A DNA stretch of 20,571 nt from a virus. Position numbers and translations under genes: made by a program. The notes beneath the pieces were generated by a model. That model was not told where the DNA came from and searched no databases. It saw only the letters and a program-made list of their open reading frames with translations. Shown one piece after another: positions 1-5,892 of the stretch (positions are counted from its first letter, which is position 1; every line of letters begins with the position of its first letter). The stretch lies in the IMG/VR virus record IMGVR_UViG_3300027969_000489, positions 1-20,571 of that record, one strand, 5' to 3'.

Positions 1-1653
1 ATGCACCAGTTCCTTGCTCAATTTGATTGGGCTAACAGCTTAGCTATTGCGCACAACGCCCCGTTCGATGGTGCAATTTTGAAGTGGGTCTACGGACTCA
101 GCCCTAAAGGTTGGCTTGATACTTTGTCTATGGGCAGAGCGCTACACGGTACGGAGGTAGGTGGTAGCTTGAAGGTGCTAGCTAATTACTACGGCCTTGG
201 CGAGAAGGGTACGGAGGTTGAGAACGCCTTGGGTCTGCACCGTGCCGACTTCAGCCCCGAGCAGTTGGCTAGGTACGGCGATTACTGCAAGAACGATGTG
301 GCGCTTACGTGGGAATTGTTTGGGCAGATGAGCAAAGGTTTCCCCAAGGTTGAGTTGCGCCTGATCGACTTGACTGTGCGTATGTTCACCGAGCCGGTAC
401 TGCGCTTAGATACCGTTTTGTTAGACAGCTACTTAGAAGAGGTTGTGAAAAAGAAGCGCTTTGCACTGGCTAACTACGACCGCGATGATTTGATGAGCAA
501 CCCAAAGTTTGCCGAGTTGCTTGTAAAGCTTGGTGTCGAGCCGCCTATGAAGGTCAGCCCCGCGACGGGCAAACAAACCTTTGCATTCTCCAAGACAGAC
601 GAAGCGTTCAAGGCATTGCTTGAACATGAAAACCCCGAGGTACAGGCTTTAGTAGCAGCGAGATTGGGCACTAAATCTACAATAGAAGAGACAAGAACTG
701 AGAGGTTCATTGGTATTGCCAAGCGCGGTGCGTTACCTGTACCCCTACGCTACTATGCCGCGCACACTGGACGTTGGGGCGGGGATGACAAGCTGAACTT
801 GCAGAACTTACCACGGGGTTCTGTGCTTAAGAGTTGCATCGAAGCGCCGGATGGGTATCTGATGATTGACTCAGACTCATCACAAATTGAAGCCCGTACG
901 CTGGCATGGCTTGCAGAACAGAACGACTTGGTAGATGCGTTTGATAGGGGTGAAGATGTTTATAAAATTATGGCGTCTGCTATCTATAACAAAGATGTGT
1001 CAGCGATTACAAAAGACGAGAGGTTTGTTGGCAAGACTACGATTCTTGGTTGCGGCTACGGCATGGGGGCAAAGAAGTTCCAAGCGCAACTCAAGAACTT
1101 TGGTGTGGCGATTGATTTGGACGAAGCGACACGCATTATTGACACGTACCGCGCAACGTATCCGAAGATTGTTGAGCTATGGAAGTCTGCGGCGTCAGCC
1201 CTAAAGTCCATACTACAGAAACAGCACACCACGCTAGGCCGAGGCGATATTTTAAAAGTCGAGGGCGTCAAGGGTATTTTGTTACCCAACACCTTGTACT
1301 TGCGTTACCCCAACTTGCGTAAGCTCCAAGACGATGACGGCGAGATCGAACTTGTATACGACACCAAGAAGGGCAAAGCAATTATTCCAACACGCATCTA
1401 CGGCGGCAAGGTGATTGAGAACGTGTGTCAAGCCTTGGCTCGGATTGTGATCGGTGAGCAGATGCTATTGGTTGCGAAGAAGTACCGAGTGGTTATGACT
1501 GTGCATGACGCTATCGCTTGCATTGTGCCGTCTGAACAGGTTGAAAACGCTATGGAGTACGTTGAGATGTGCATGCGTACACGACCAGATTGGGGCATGG
1601 ATTTACCACTGAACTGCGAGGCAGGGTACGGGAGAAATTATGGAGCATGCTAA
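1..1653 (+). CDS. Family A DNA polymerase with 3'-5' exonuclease domain (5' partial)
   Basis: Replicative DNA polymerase of the Pol I type. The visible 550 residues begin inside the exonuclease domain: Exo II is seen as AHNAPFD (17-23) and Exo III as YCKND (95-99). The Exo I Asp-x-Glu motif is missing and must lie upstream, so the ATG at base 1 is probably not the true start. The polymerase palm and fingers are complete: motif A DSSQIEAR with catalytic Asp292, motif B R341-x3-K345-x7-Y353-G354, and motif C VHD with catalytic Asp503. Two positions are unusual. Leu349 occupies the Phe762 position of E. coli Pol I, and Ala504 replaces the Glu that normally follows the motif C Asp. The last 14 nt overlap the next gene. 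The family assignment is secure; the role as main replicase is inferred from the neighbouring primase, helicase and SSB-like genes. Confidence 0.95.
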   Translation: MHQFLAQFDWANSLAIAHNAPFDGAILKWVYGLSPKGWLDTLSMGRALHGTEVGGSLKVLANYYGLGEKGTEVENALGLHRADFSPEQLARYGDYCKNDVALTWELFGQMSKGFPKVELRLIDLTVRMFTEPVLRLDTVLLDSYLEEVVKKKRFALANYDRDDLMSNPKFAELLVKLGVEPPMKVSPATGKQTFAFSKTDEAFKALLEHENPEVQALVAARLGTKSTIEETRTERFIGIAKRGALPVPLRYYAAHTGRWGGDDKLNLQNLPRGSVLKSCIEAPDGYLMIDSDSSQIEARTLAWLAEQNDLVDAFDRGEDVYKIMASAIYNKDVSAITKDERFVGKTTILGCGYGMGAKKFQAQLKNFGVAIDLDEATRIIDTYRATYPKIVELWKSAASALKSILQKQHTTLGRGDILKVEGVKGILLPNTLYLRYPNLRKLQDDDGEIELVYDTKKGKAIIPTRIYGGKVIENVCQALARIVIGEQMLLVAKKYRVVMTVHDAIACIVPSEQVENAMEYVEMCMRTRPDWGMDLPLNCEAGYGRNYGAC

Positions 1654-2581
1654 TAAGCCACTTATCGACAAGTTTTTTGACCGTGTTACATCTAATGATC
1701 TTGGATTGCCGACTGAGTTCCGGCACAACGTACCGAAGAAGGATGTGCAAACATTTATCCTGTCGCCCGAAGTTGCGTTGAGCGCCGAGATGCTTGTGCG
1801 TTCTAAGTCTTTCAAGATGCCTAACCTTGCTGAATTGCGTATGCCGTACCCGCATACGGTGATCGAGTACCCGCTAACAGAGGACATTCGCAAACTGCGG
1901 CACAACGGCACTATAAACGGCATCGTTGAGATAACACGCATCGGCGCATACATCCAAGAAATCAACGAAGGTGTGTTTACTTGTTTGCCGTATTGGGAGT
2001 TTGTTGACGGTCGTATTCAGCATAGCTTTTTTATGTTTTTATTTGGCATGAATGCGCTTGGCGCACTTAAAGTGTCCCTTAGCTCTAGGGTCAACGGAGA
2101 GGATGCTATTGATTGCAACATCGTACCGTGCACATCGTTTATCGTAGCCGCAGAAAAAGCGGGGGTTCCACCCGAGCGATTTAAACAACTATTTGCAGCG
2201 CCTGAAACACAACAACATATCAGGGAAGCTGCCACAGAAATTCCATGTCTTATGTTTGCCTCCTATCTCTTGCTTAGCTGTAAAAGTGGAGTAGGTCGGA
2301 CTAAAGTTTCCGCACGAGTACCCCCTAAAGGCATGAAGCTTGGCGGTAAAAAACAGAAAGCATACTCTGCTAGTGCGTACACACTGCTGCATTTGGAAGA
2401 GATTGAGAGCGCCACCACCGAGGGTGTTGTAAGTCGCCGTTCAGATATTTCAGCCCACTACGTGCGAGGCCACTTTAAGCAGCGCAAAAGCGGTATCTAT
2501 TGGTGGAATTCATTTGTGCGCGGTAACGGGGAGCCCCGTAAACGCGAAGCTTACTTGGTGAAAGACTATGGAGCATGCTGA
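1640..2581 (+). CDS. Phage protein of unknown function, 313 aa, with RGHFK/WW C-terminal motif
   Basis: I do not recognise a function. The start ATG lies inside the end of the polymerase gene, preceded by GGGAGAAA, so translation is probably coupled to the polymerase. The C-terminal 45 residues are basic and aromatic (HYVRGHFKQRKSGIYWW, then FVRG); I recall similar tails in other uncharacterised phage proteins, and they may bind nucleic acid. The central part is mixed alpha/beta with no signal peptide. The protein ends in YGAC, as does the polymerase, because both genes close on the same 14-nt stop/start junction. Position beside the polymerase suggests a replication or DNA metabolism role, but this is inference. 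Confidence 0.85.
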   Translation: MEHANKPLIDKFFDRVTSNDLGLPTEFRHNVPKKDVQTFILSPEVALSAEMLVRSKSFKMPNLAELRMPYPHTVIEYPLTEDIRKLRHNGTINGIVEITRIGAYIQEINEGVFTCLPYWEFVDGRIQHSFFMFLFGMNALGALKVSLSSRVNGEDAIDCNIVPCTSFIVAAEKAGVPPERFKQLFAAPETQQHIREAATEIPCLMFASYLLLSCKSGVGRTKVSARVPPKGMKLGGKKQKAYSASAYTLLHLEEIESATTEGVVSRRSDISAHYVRGHFKQRKSGIYWWNSFVRGNGEPRKREAYLVKDYGAC

Positions 2582-2711
2582 AAATGGAATGCGCATACTG
2601 TGGAAGTACATCAACAAGAAGACAAGAGACATTCACTATTCATGGGAACGCTGGAGTCGAGGCGATGCCTACGGATTTTGGGAAGTTAGATTCCCTCCCG
2701 AGCAAGATTAA
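2568..2711 (+). CDS. Small phage protein, 47 aa, unknown
   Basis: A short reading frame of 47 codons starting MEHAENGMRILWKY and ending FPPEQD. It starts inside the last 14 nt of the previous gene at a junction that repeats the polymerase/313-aa junction almost exactly, so its first four residues (MEHA) equal those of the 313-aa protein. It is rich in Trp, Tyr and charged residues (WKYINKK, YSWERWSRG, YGFWEV), which looks like real protein rather than noise. No family is recognised. The tight coupling and the composition support it being translated. Confidence 0.6.
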   Translation: MEHAENGMRILWKYINKKTRDIHYSWERWSRGDAYGFWEVRFPPEQD

Positions 2712-2737
2712 CCAACTGAAAAAGAAGAGGGGCAACA

Positions 2738-2953
2738 ATGTTTAAATATTTATGGACAGAACTCAAGCTGATGCTCAAGACCGTTACGCCGATTCAAGCG
2801 GTGACACATGAGCTACTTCACGCAGAACACGCTCTATTACAGGCAGAGTCAGGCGTGGAATATGCGACTGCACTGGTGGCGTACAACAAGAATCGGGTCA
2901 AGCGCTTGAGGGCGTATTTGGATAAGACTGAAGAAGTGAAGGAGCCGACATGA
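2738..2953 (+). CDS. Small helical phage protein, 71 aa
   Basis: A 71-residue, strongly helical protein. Residues 17-62 (TPIQAVTHELLHAE through NRVKRLRAYL) have the heptad-like spacing of Leu, Ala and charged residues expected of a coiled coil. The layout resembles small phage proteins with a T-P start to a helix that ends in a RhxRLR segment; their function is unknown. A purine-rich ribosome site (AGAGGGG) sits 6 nt before the ATG. The stop codon overlaps the next start (ATGA), beginning the chain of coupled small genes. Confidence 0.8.
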   Translation: MFKYLWTELKLMLKTVTPIQAVTHELLHAEHALLQAESGVEYATALVAYNKNRVKRLRAYLDKTEEVKEPT

Positions 2954-3186
2954 ACTGCGACACAGGAGCAATCTGCCCACATACGCCTCAGTGTGACCAC
3001 ATTTGCCAAGCCATCGAAACCCGCAAAATCAAGCCGTATCCGGCAATACCTGATGACATTGAGCCAGTGCCGCAAGTGTGGCAAGTGGTTGGCAGCGTTT
3101 TAGTTGGTTTTGTGCTGGTGGCGCTGGTAGTGATAGCCGCCCTGTTTTTCTTTACTGGGCTTTACATTTGGAGCTTGTTGATATGA
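2950..3186 (+). CDS. Small membrane protein with Cys-rich N-terminus, 78 aa
   Basis: The N-terminal 20 residues carry four Cys (3, 9, 15, 19) and two His (11, 17), a pattern that could hold a metal. A polar, Pro-rich stretch follows, then one long hydrophobic segment (about residues 45-77, VVGSVLVGFVLVALVVIAAL and onward) that should span the inner membrane. No signal peptide is evident, and the hydrophobic segment reaches nearly to the C-terminus, so this is a tail-anchored type. The start overlaps the previous stop by 4 nt. Function unknown. A role in host membrane takeover is possible but unsupported. Confidence 0.8.
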   Translation: MNCDTGAICPHTPQCDHICQAIETRKIKPYPAIPDDIEPVPQVWQVVGSVLVGFVLVALVVIAALFFFTGLYIWSLLI

Positions 3187-3297
3187 CCAAAGACGAAGCA
3201 CTGAAGCTGGCGCTGGAGGCGCTGGAAGAATACCATTAAGCGCACTGCTGACCTGACCACGATTCACACATGCACACCACCAAGGGAAAACACATGA
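3183..3297 (+). pseudogene. Interrupted small gene, MTKDEALKLALEALE type
   Basis: The frame opens with MTKDEALKLALEALEEYH and stops after 18 codons (TAA at 3237). The opening matches what I remember as a very common N-terminus of small phage proteins that are normally several times longer. The +1 frame is open from 3202 and runs past the stop to a TGA at 3295-3297 (TIKRTADLTTIHTCTPPRE), which overlaps the next ATG at 3294 exactly as the other genes of this run do. This suggests one gene broken by an indel, a sequencing error, or less likely a programmed shift. The start is an ATGA overlap with the membrane protein gene. Confidence 0.45.
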
Positions 3298-3455
3298 ACT
3301 TTGGCCAAAATAAACTTATCGATGGGTTGGTTGAAGACCTATTAAAAACAATCCACAAATACGATGACTCTCTGTACATGGCGACTGTGATTGGCTGCAT
3401 GGAGATTGTTAAACAGCAACTGATTGATGAGGCAAAGGAGGACGGGCATGACTGA
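3294..3455 (+). CDS. Small phage protein, 53 aa, unknown
   Basis: I chose the ATG at 3294 (MNFGQNKLIDGLVEDLL) over one 24 nt upstream because AAGGGAAA lies just before it and because it makes the 4-nt ATGA overlap typical of this gene run. The product is an acidic, mainly helical 53-residue protein with the core DDSLYMATVIGCMEIVKQQL, a pattern I recall from other phage hypothetical proteins. No enzymatic motif is present and function is unknown. Its end overlaps the next gene by 8 nt. Confidence 0.7.
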   Translation: MNFGQNKLIDGLVEDLLKTIHKYDDSLYMATVIGCMEIVKQQLIDEAKEDGHD

Positions 3456-3627
3456 AGAAGACGATGATACACAGGTGTACAAGAAGCCGTGGGTAAACCT
3501 GAGTGATTCACAGATAGAAGCGATCTACTACGAGGTGGTAGCGGAACACCGAGGTGCGCCTATGCCTTGGGGACAAGTAGTGTTTGCAAAAGCGGTGCAA
3601 GCTATGTTGAAGGAGTTGAACGCATGA
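3448..3627 (+). CDS. Small phage protein, 59 aa, unknown
   Basis: The start at 3448 (MTEEDDDTQVYKK) is supported by a near-perfect ribosome site (AAAGGAGG) 6 nt upstream; longer in-frame starts are less likely. The 59-residue product has a segment WVNLSDSQIEAIYYEV followed by WGQVVFAKAVQAMLKELN. This resembles a helical module (WxxLTDxEI ... FAxAIExxLKEKN) common in phage small proteins, often at the C-terminus of the MTKDEALKLALEALE family, whose truncated member lies just upstream. Function unknown. Confidence 0.72.
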   Translation: MTEEDDDTQVYKKPWVNLSDSQIEAIYYEVVAEHRGAPMPWGQVVFAKAVQAMLKELNA

Positions 3628-3848
3628 CACTACAAGAACAGTTTGGGCAAGCCAAAGTACAGCTTGAACAACTTGTCGCAGGTAGGCCGAAGTTTTATCG
3701 TGCATGGGAGGACACATGGGCTACGTTTCACGAAGATCCAGCCGCTTTCCGCAAGGCATACGACAGCTTGTACGGCTATGACGTTGAGAAGAACAAAGTT
3801 TGGGACGAAGTAAAGCGTCTGAGAAAAATAATTGAGGAGAACGCATGA
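3624..3848 (+). CDS. Small phage protein, 74 aa, unknown
   Basis: The preferred start is the ATG at 3624 (MTLQEQFGQAKVQLEQL), which overlaps the preceding stop as ATGA and has AAGGAG 10 nt upstream. An in-frame ATG at 3567 is possible but has no such support. The protein is helical and charged, with aromatic residues in its centre (FYRAWEDTWATFH, AYDSLYGYD) and a basic amphipathic C-terminus (WDEVKRLRKIIEENA). No family was recognised. The next gene begins on its stop codon. Confidence 0.7.
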   Translation: MTLQEQFGQAKVQLEQLVAGRPKFYRAWEDTWATFHEDPAAFRKAYDSLYGYDVEKNKVWDEVKRLRKIIEENA

Positions 3849-4018
3849 CCTACGAAGAGTTCATTGACTTTGTTAAATCAGAGTGTATGCACGAAACCAT
3901 TTACGAAGACAGCGAAGGCAGACTAATCCTTGTGATTGATTTGCTGAGCGCATACGTCATGGTGAACAAACTCAAGGAGAATTGGAAAAAACCATACGGC
4001 CCAAAGGTGAACACATGA
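3845..4018 (+). CDS. Small phage protein, 57 aa, unknown
   Basis: A 57-codon frame, MTYEEFIDFVKSECMHE to YGPKVNT, opening with an ATGA overlap and a GAGGAGAA ribosome site 4-5 nt upstream. The sequence before the start (GAACGCATGAC) repeats that before the gene at 3624. The product is acidic at the N-terminus and basic at the C-terminus, with a hydrophobic core (RLILVIDLLSAYVMV) that is too short and too charged around it for a confident membrane call. Function unknown. Confidence 0.62.
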   Translation: MTYEEFIDFVKSECMHETIYEDSEGRLILVIDLLSAYVMVNKLKENWKKPYGPKVNT

Positions 4019-4218
4019 GGCCGCACTTTAATTTCCATCGGCGCATTGGTCTCACCCCCAGCGTTGGGGTTGAGTTTGCCAACTACAACTCAAGTGGGAC
4101 AATCATCCTGCGTTTGTGGTGGTCTGCGGTTACATGTACGTTTGATGTCCCCAAGCGGTATCGGAAAGTGGAGGACGAAGAGACCCGTTTTTACAGACAA
4201 CTCAGGGAGAACATATGA
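4015..4218 (+). CDS. Small phage protein, 67 aa, unknown
   Basis: The start at 4015 (MRPHFNFHRRIGLTPS) is chosen for the ATGA overlap and the AAAGGTGA ribosome site; an in-frame ATG at 3982 lies deep within the previous gene. The middle is beta-rich (SVGVEFANY, GTIILRLWWSAVTCTFDV) and the C-terminus is a charged helix (RKVEDEETRFYRQL). I recall similar small beta proteins with a W-rich strand in other phages, without known function. It ends in another ATGA overlap. Confidence 0.68.
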   Translation: MRPHFNFHRRIGLTPSVGVEFANYNSSGTIILRLWWSAVTCTFDVPKRYRKVEDEETRFYRQLRENI

Positions 4219-4349
4219 CAATACAGCTTGCAGCCGACGATGGGGATTTTTACGGATTGCCCCGTGACTCGGTAAGTTCGTCAAACGCGGGCGGCAATGG
4301 CGTGACTGCTGGAGAGACAGCACCTATTAACGTGGGGGTAAAGCGGTGA
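4215..4349 (+). CDS. Possible small protein, 44 aa, perhaps frame-disrupted
   Basis: The frame starts MTIQLAADDGDFYGLPRDS at an ATGA overlap (AGGGAGA upstream) and ends at a TGA overlapping the next GTG start. Its second half is low-complexity (SSSNAGGNGVTAGET) and does not look like a natural protein. In the -1 frame the same bases (4271-4330) read GKFVKRGRQWRDCWRDSTY before a stop, which does look natural. I therefore suspect a gene of about 38 residues disrupted near 4270, or a chance open frame. The N-terminal half is the more reliable part. Confidence 0.4.
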   Translation: MTIQLAADDGDFYGLPRDSVSSSNAGGNGVTAGETAPINVGVKR

Positions 4350-4591
4350 TTAAGTACGACGGCTACGACGAAGCGATCATTGGGCCAGCGTATATCTGGC
4401 GTGACAGTACGCACGTATCTGTATTGGTTTACGACGCGGAGAAAATACGGGATATTCTTATGAAGCGTGATGGCATGTTGCACGAGGACGCACGTGAGTT
4501 TATTGAGTTCAATATTGAAGGCGGCTACTTGGGTGAACAAACCCCTGTGCTAGTTTGGCCTAATGACCTATGGGATTGGGATGAGTCATGA
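4346..4591 (+). CDS. Conserved small phage protein, 81 aa, unknown
   Basis: A GTG start at 4346 overlaps the preceding TGA (GTGA), with GGGGGTAAAG upstream. The product has the pattern YDGYDEAIIGPAYIW, then VLVYDAEKIRDILMKRDGM, then EFIEFNIEGGYLGEQTPVLVW. I recognise this as a widespread phage hypothetical family in which an acidic, DGM-containing helix is followed by a 'FNxEGxYxGExTP' strand. No catalytic function has been assigned to it as far as I know. Its last codon overlaps the nuclease start. Confidence 0.82.
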   Translation: MIKYDGYDEAIIGPAYIWRDSTHVSVLVYDAEKIRDILMKRDGMLHEDAREFIEFNIEGGYLGEQTPVLVWPNDLWDWDES

Positions 4592-5250
4592 GTATCGTTT
4601 GGTCATTCAGCAGCCTAAAAACATTTCAGCAGTGCCCTAAGAAGTACTACCACACTAAGATAGCTAAGGACATTGTCGAACCTGACACAACGGCAACGCT
4701 GTATGGCAAGACTGCTCACACTGTGGCGGAGGAATACGTCAAAGATGGAGTCCCGATCCCTAAAGCGTTTGCGTATATGCAAGCTACTCTAGACGTTCTA
4801 AAAGAAATCCCCGGAGACAAATTATGCGAGGTAAAGCTTGGGTTGACAAAGAACTTGGAAAGTTGCGATTTCGATGCACCGAATGTGTGGTGGCATGGGA
4901 TAGCCGATTTGGTAGTTATCAATCGGGAGACTGGGACGGCTCACTCGGTCGACTACAAGACAAGCAAGAATGCGAGATATGCGGACGTGAAGCAACTCGA
5001 TCTTGTAGCCTGTGGCCTGTTCGCCAAGTTTCCGGAAGTCAAGAGGGTGAAGTCTGCTCTCCTTTTCGTGGTGAGTAAGGAGTTCGTCAAGGCTGAGCAC
5101 CATTCCGAGATGTTGATTAAGTACATGGAGTCCCCCTCCAAAGATGTTGCAAGAATTGAGGCGGCATTGGACAATGGTGTCTGGAACCCAATCCAAGGCC
5201 CACTGTGCAAGTTCTGTGCAGTGAGAGATTGTGAATACAACAGGAGCTAA
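4588..5250 (+). CDS. PD-(D/E)XK nuclease, Cas4/RecB-like, with Fe-S cysteines
   Basis: A DNA exonuclease-type protein of 220 residues. It opens with the RecB/Cas4 signature SFSSLKTFQQCPKKYY (6-21). The catalytic set follows: His44 in GKTAHTVAEEYV, Asp107 in GIADLVV, the VDYK pair Asp122 and Lys124, and Gln136 of motif QLDLV. Cys16 together with Cys207, Cys210 and Cys215 matches the ligands of the 4Fe-4S cluster in Cas4 and AddB nucleases. The size is right for a stand-alone domain. No cas1, cas2 or repeat array is near, so it is a phage DNA processing or recombination enzyme rather than part of a CRISPR locus. The start is an ATGA overlap with the previous gene. Confidence 0.9.
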   Translation: MSIVWSFSSLKTFQQCPKKYYHTKIAKDIVEPDTTATLYGKTAHTVAEEYVKDGVPIPKAFAYMQATLDVLKEIPGDKLCEVKLGLTKNLESCDFDAPNVWWHGIADLVVINRETGTAHSVDYKTSKNARYADVKQLDLVACGLFAKFPEVKRVKSALLFVVSKEFVKAEHHSEMLIKYMESPSKDVARIEAALDNGVWNPIQGPLCKFCAVRDCEYNRS

Positions 5251-5252
5251 AA

Positions 5253-5609
5253 ATGGAAAATGATTATGTACGCGCACGGAAGACAGACCCCTCGACAAGC
5301 CATGAGGCAGCGGATAGAGTAAAAGAGTTTGTTCACGCGCACTACCAACAAATACTGCAAGCTTTACTAGACCACGGCCCATTAGGTAAAGACGGTATAG
5401 CTAAGAAAGCTAATACGAATAACCGTGAGGATGGGGTTGCTATATCTCGCCGACTGCCTGAGTTGCAGAAGATGGGTTTGGTACTTCTTACAGGTGAAAA
5501 AGTTCAGTCGCGTAGTGGGCGCAATGAACGTGAGTGGGTAATTAACCAAGACGCTTATAAAGAAAGGGTCAAACAAAATGCCATACGTAAACAAACCCCG
5601 TCCGTATAA
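5253..5609 (+). CDS. Winged-helix DNA-binding protein, 118 aa
   Basis: Residues 7-20 carry RARKTDPSTSHEAA, an N-terminal motif I recall from small phage proteins with a winged helix. A winged helix then fits residues 33-97: helix ILQALLDHG, helix KDGIAKKAN, recognition helix GVAISRRLPELQKMG, and a wing VLLTGEKVQSRSGRNEREWVI. The likely role is DNA binding, either transcription control or loading of replication proteins. An AGGAG ribosome site precedes the ATG and only 2 nt separate it from the nuclease stop. Its 3' end overlaps the HNH-like gene by 32 nt. Confidence 0.8.
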   Translation: MENDYVRARKTDPSTSHEAADRVKEFVHAHYQQILQALLDHGPLGKDGIAKKANTNNREDGVAISRRLPELQKMGLVLLTGEKVQSRSGRNEREWVINQDAYKERVKQNAIRKQTPSV

Positions 5610-5892
5610 AAAAGAGTACACCCAACAAATTACACGAGGAGAAGCTGATGAACGGCTGGAGCGACAACGAGCACGAGAGTCAATTGACAAGAAAAGTGCC
5701 GACACAAACAAAGACGGACGTGCTGATGTCCGCGAAGGCAAAGATGTTGCTCATATCAAAGCACTATCTAAAGGGGGCGCTAATAAAAACGGAGTCAAGC
5801 TTCAGTCGCCTTCAGCCAACCGATCGTTTAAGCGTGGCTCAAACCACAAAGTAGTGTCAGAAGTAAGCACCAAAGAACGTAAGAAAAAATGA
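5578..5892 (+). CDS. Small HNH-like protein with EF-hand-like loop, 104 aa
   Basis: A highly basic protein. Residues 56-83 (DVAHIKALSKGGANKNGVKL, then SANRSF) have the shape of a degenerate HNH nuclease core: Asp/His, a GG turn, Asn, and a final Asn-Arg. His59 and Asn81 are the candidate key residues. Just before it, residues 42-53 (DTNKDGRADVRE) match the 12-residue EF-hand calcium loop at positions 1, 3, 5, 6, 9 and 12. The N-terminus (MPYVNKPRPYKKEY) and the Lys-rich C-terminus are typical of this phage family. AAAGGG precedes the ATG. Nuclease activity is plausible but unproven, and the zinc-binding Cys pairs of many HNH proteins are absent. Confidence 0.72.
   Translation: MPYVNKPRPYKKEYTQQITRGEADERLERQRARESIDKKSADTNKDGRADVREGKDVAHIKALSKGGANKNGVKLQSPSANRSFKRGSNHKVVSEVSTKERKKK

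Noticed and set aside
2738-3186. Holin/spanin-type lysis gene for the small membrane protein
   Set aside because: One membrane segment alone is not enough, there is no endolysin nearby, and the gene lies in an accessory block within the replication region.
4588-5250. CRISPR-associated cas4 locus
   Set aside because: No cas1, cas2, effector gene or repeat-spacer array is seen anywhere in the window, so the gene is read as a phage nuclease.
4822-5382. 186-codon frame on the - strand
   Set aside because: It is antisense to the Cas4-like nuclease and winged-helix genes, which have clear motifs. The - frame product has no family features.
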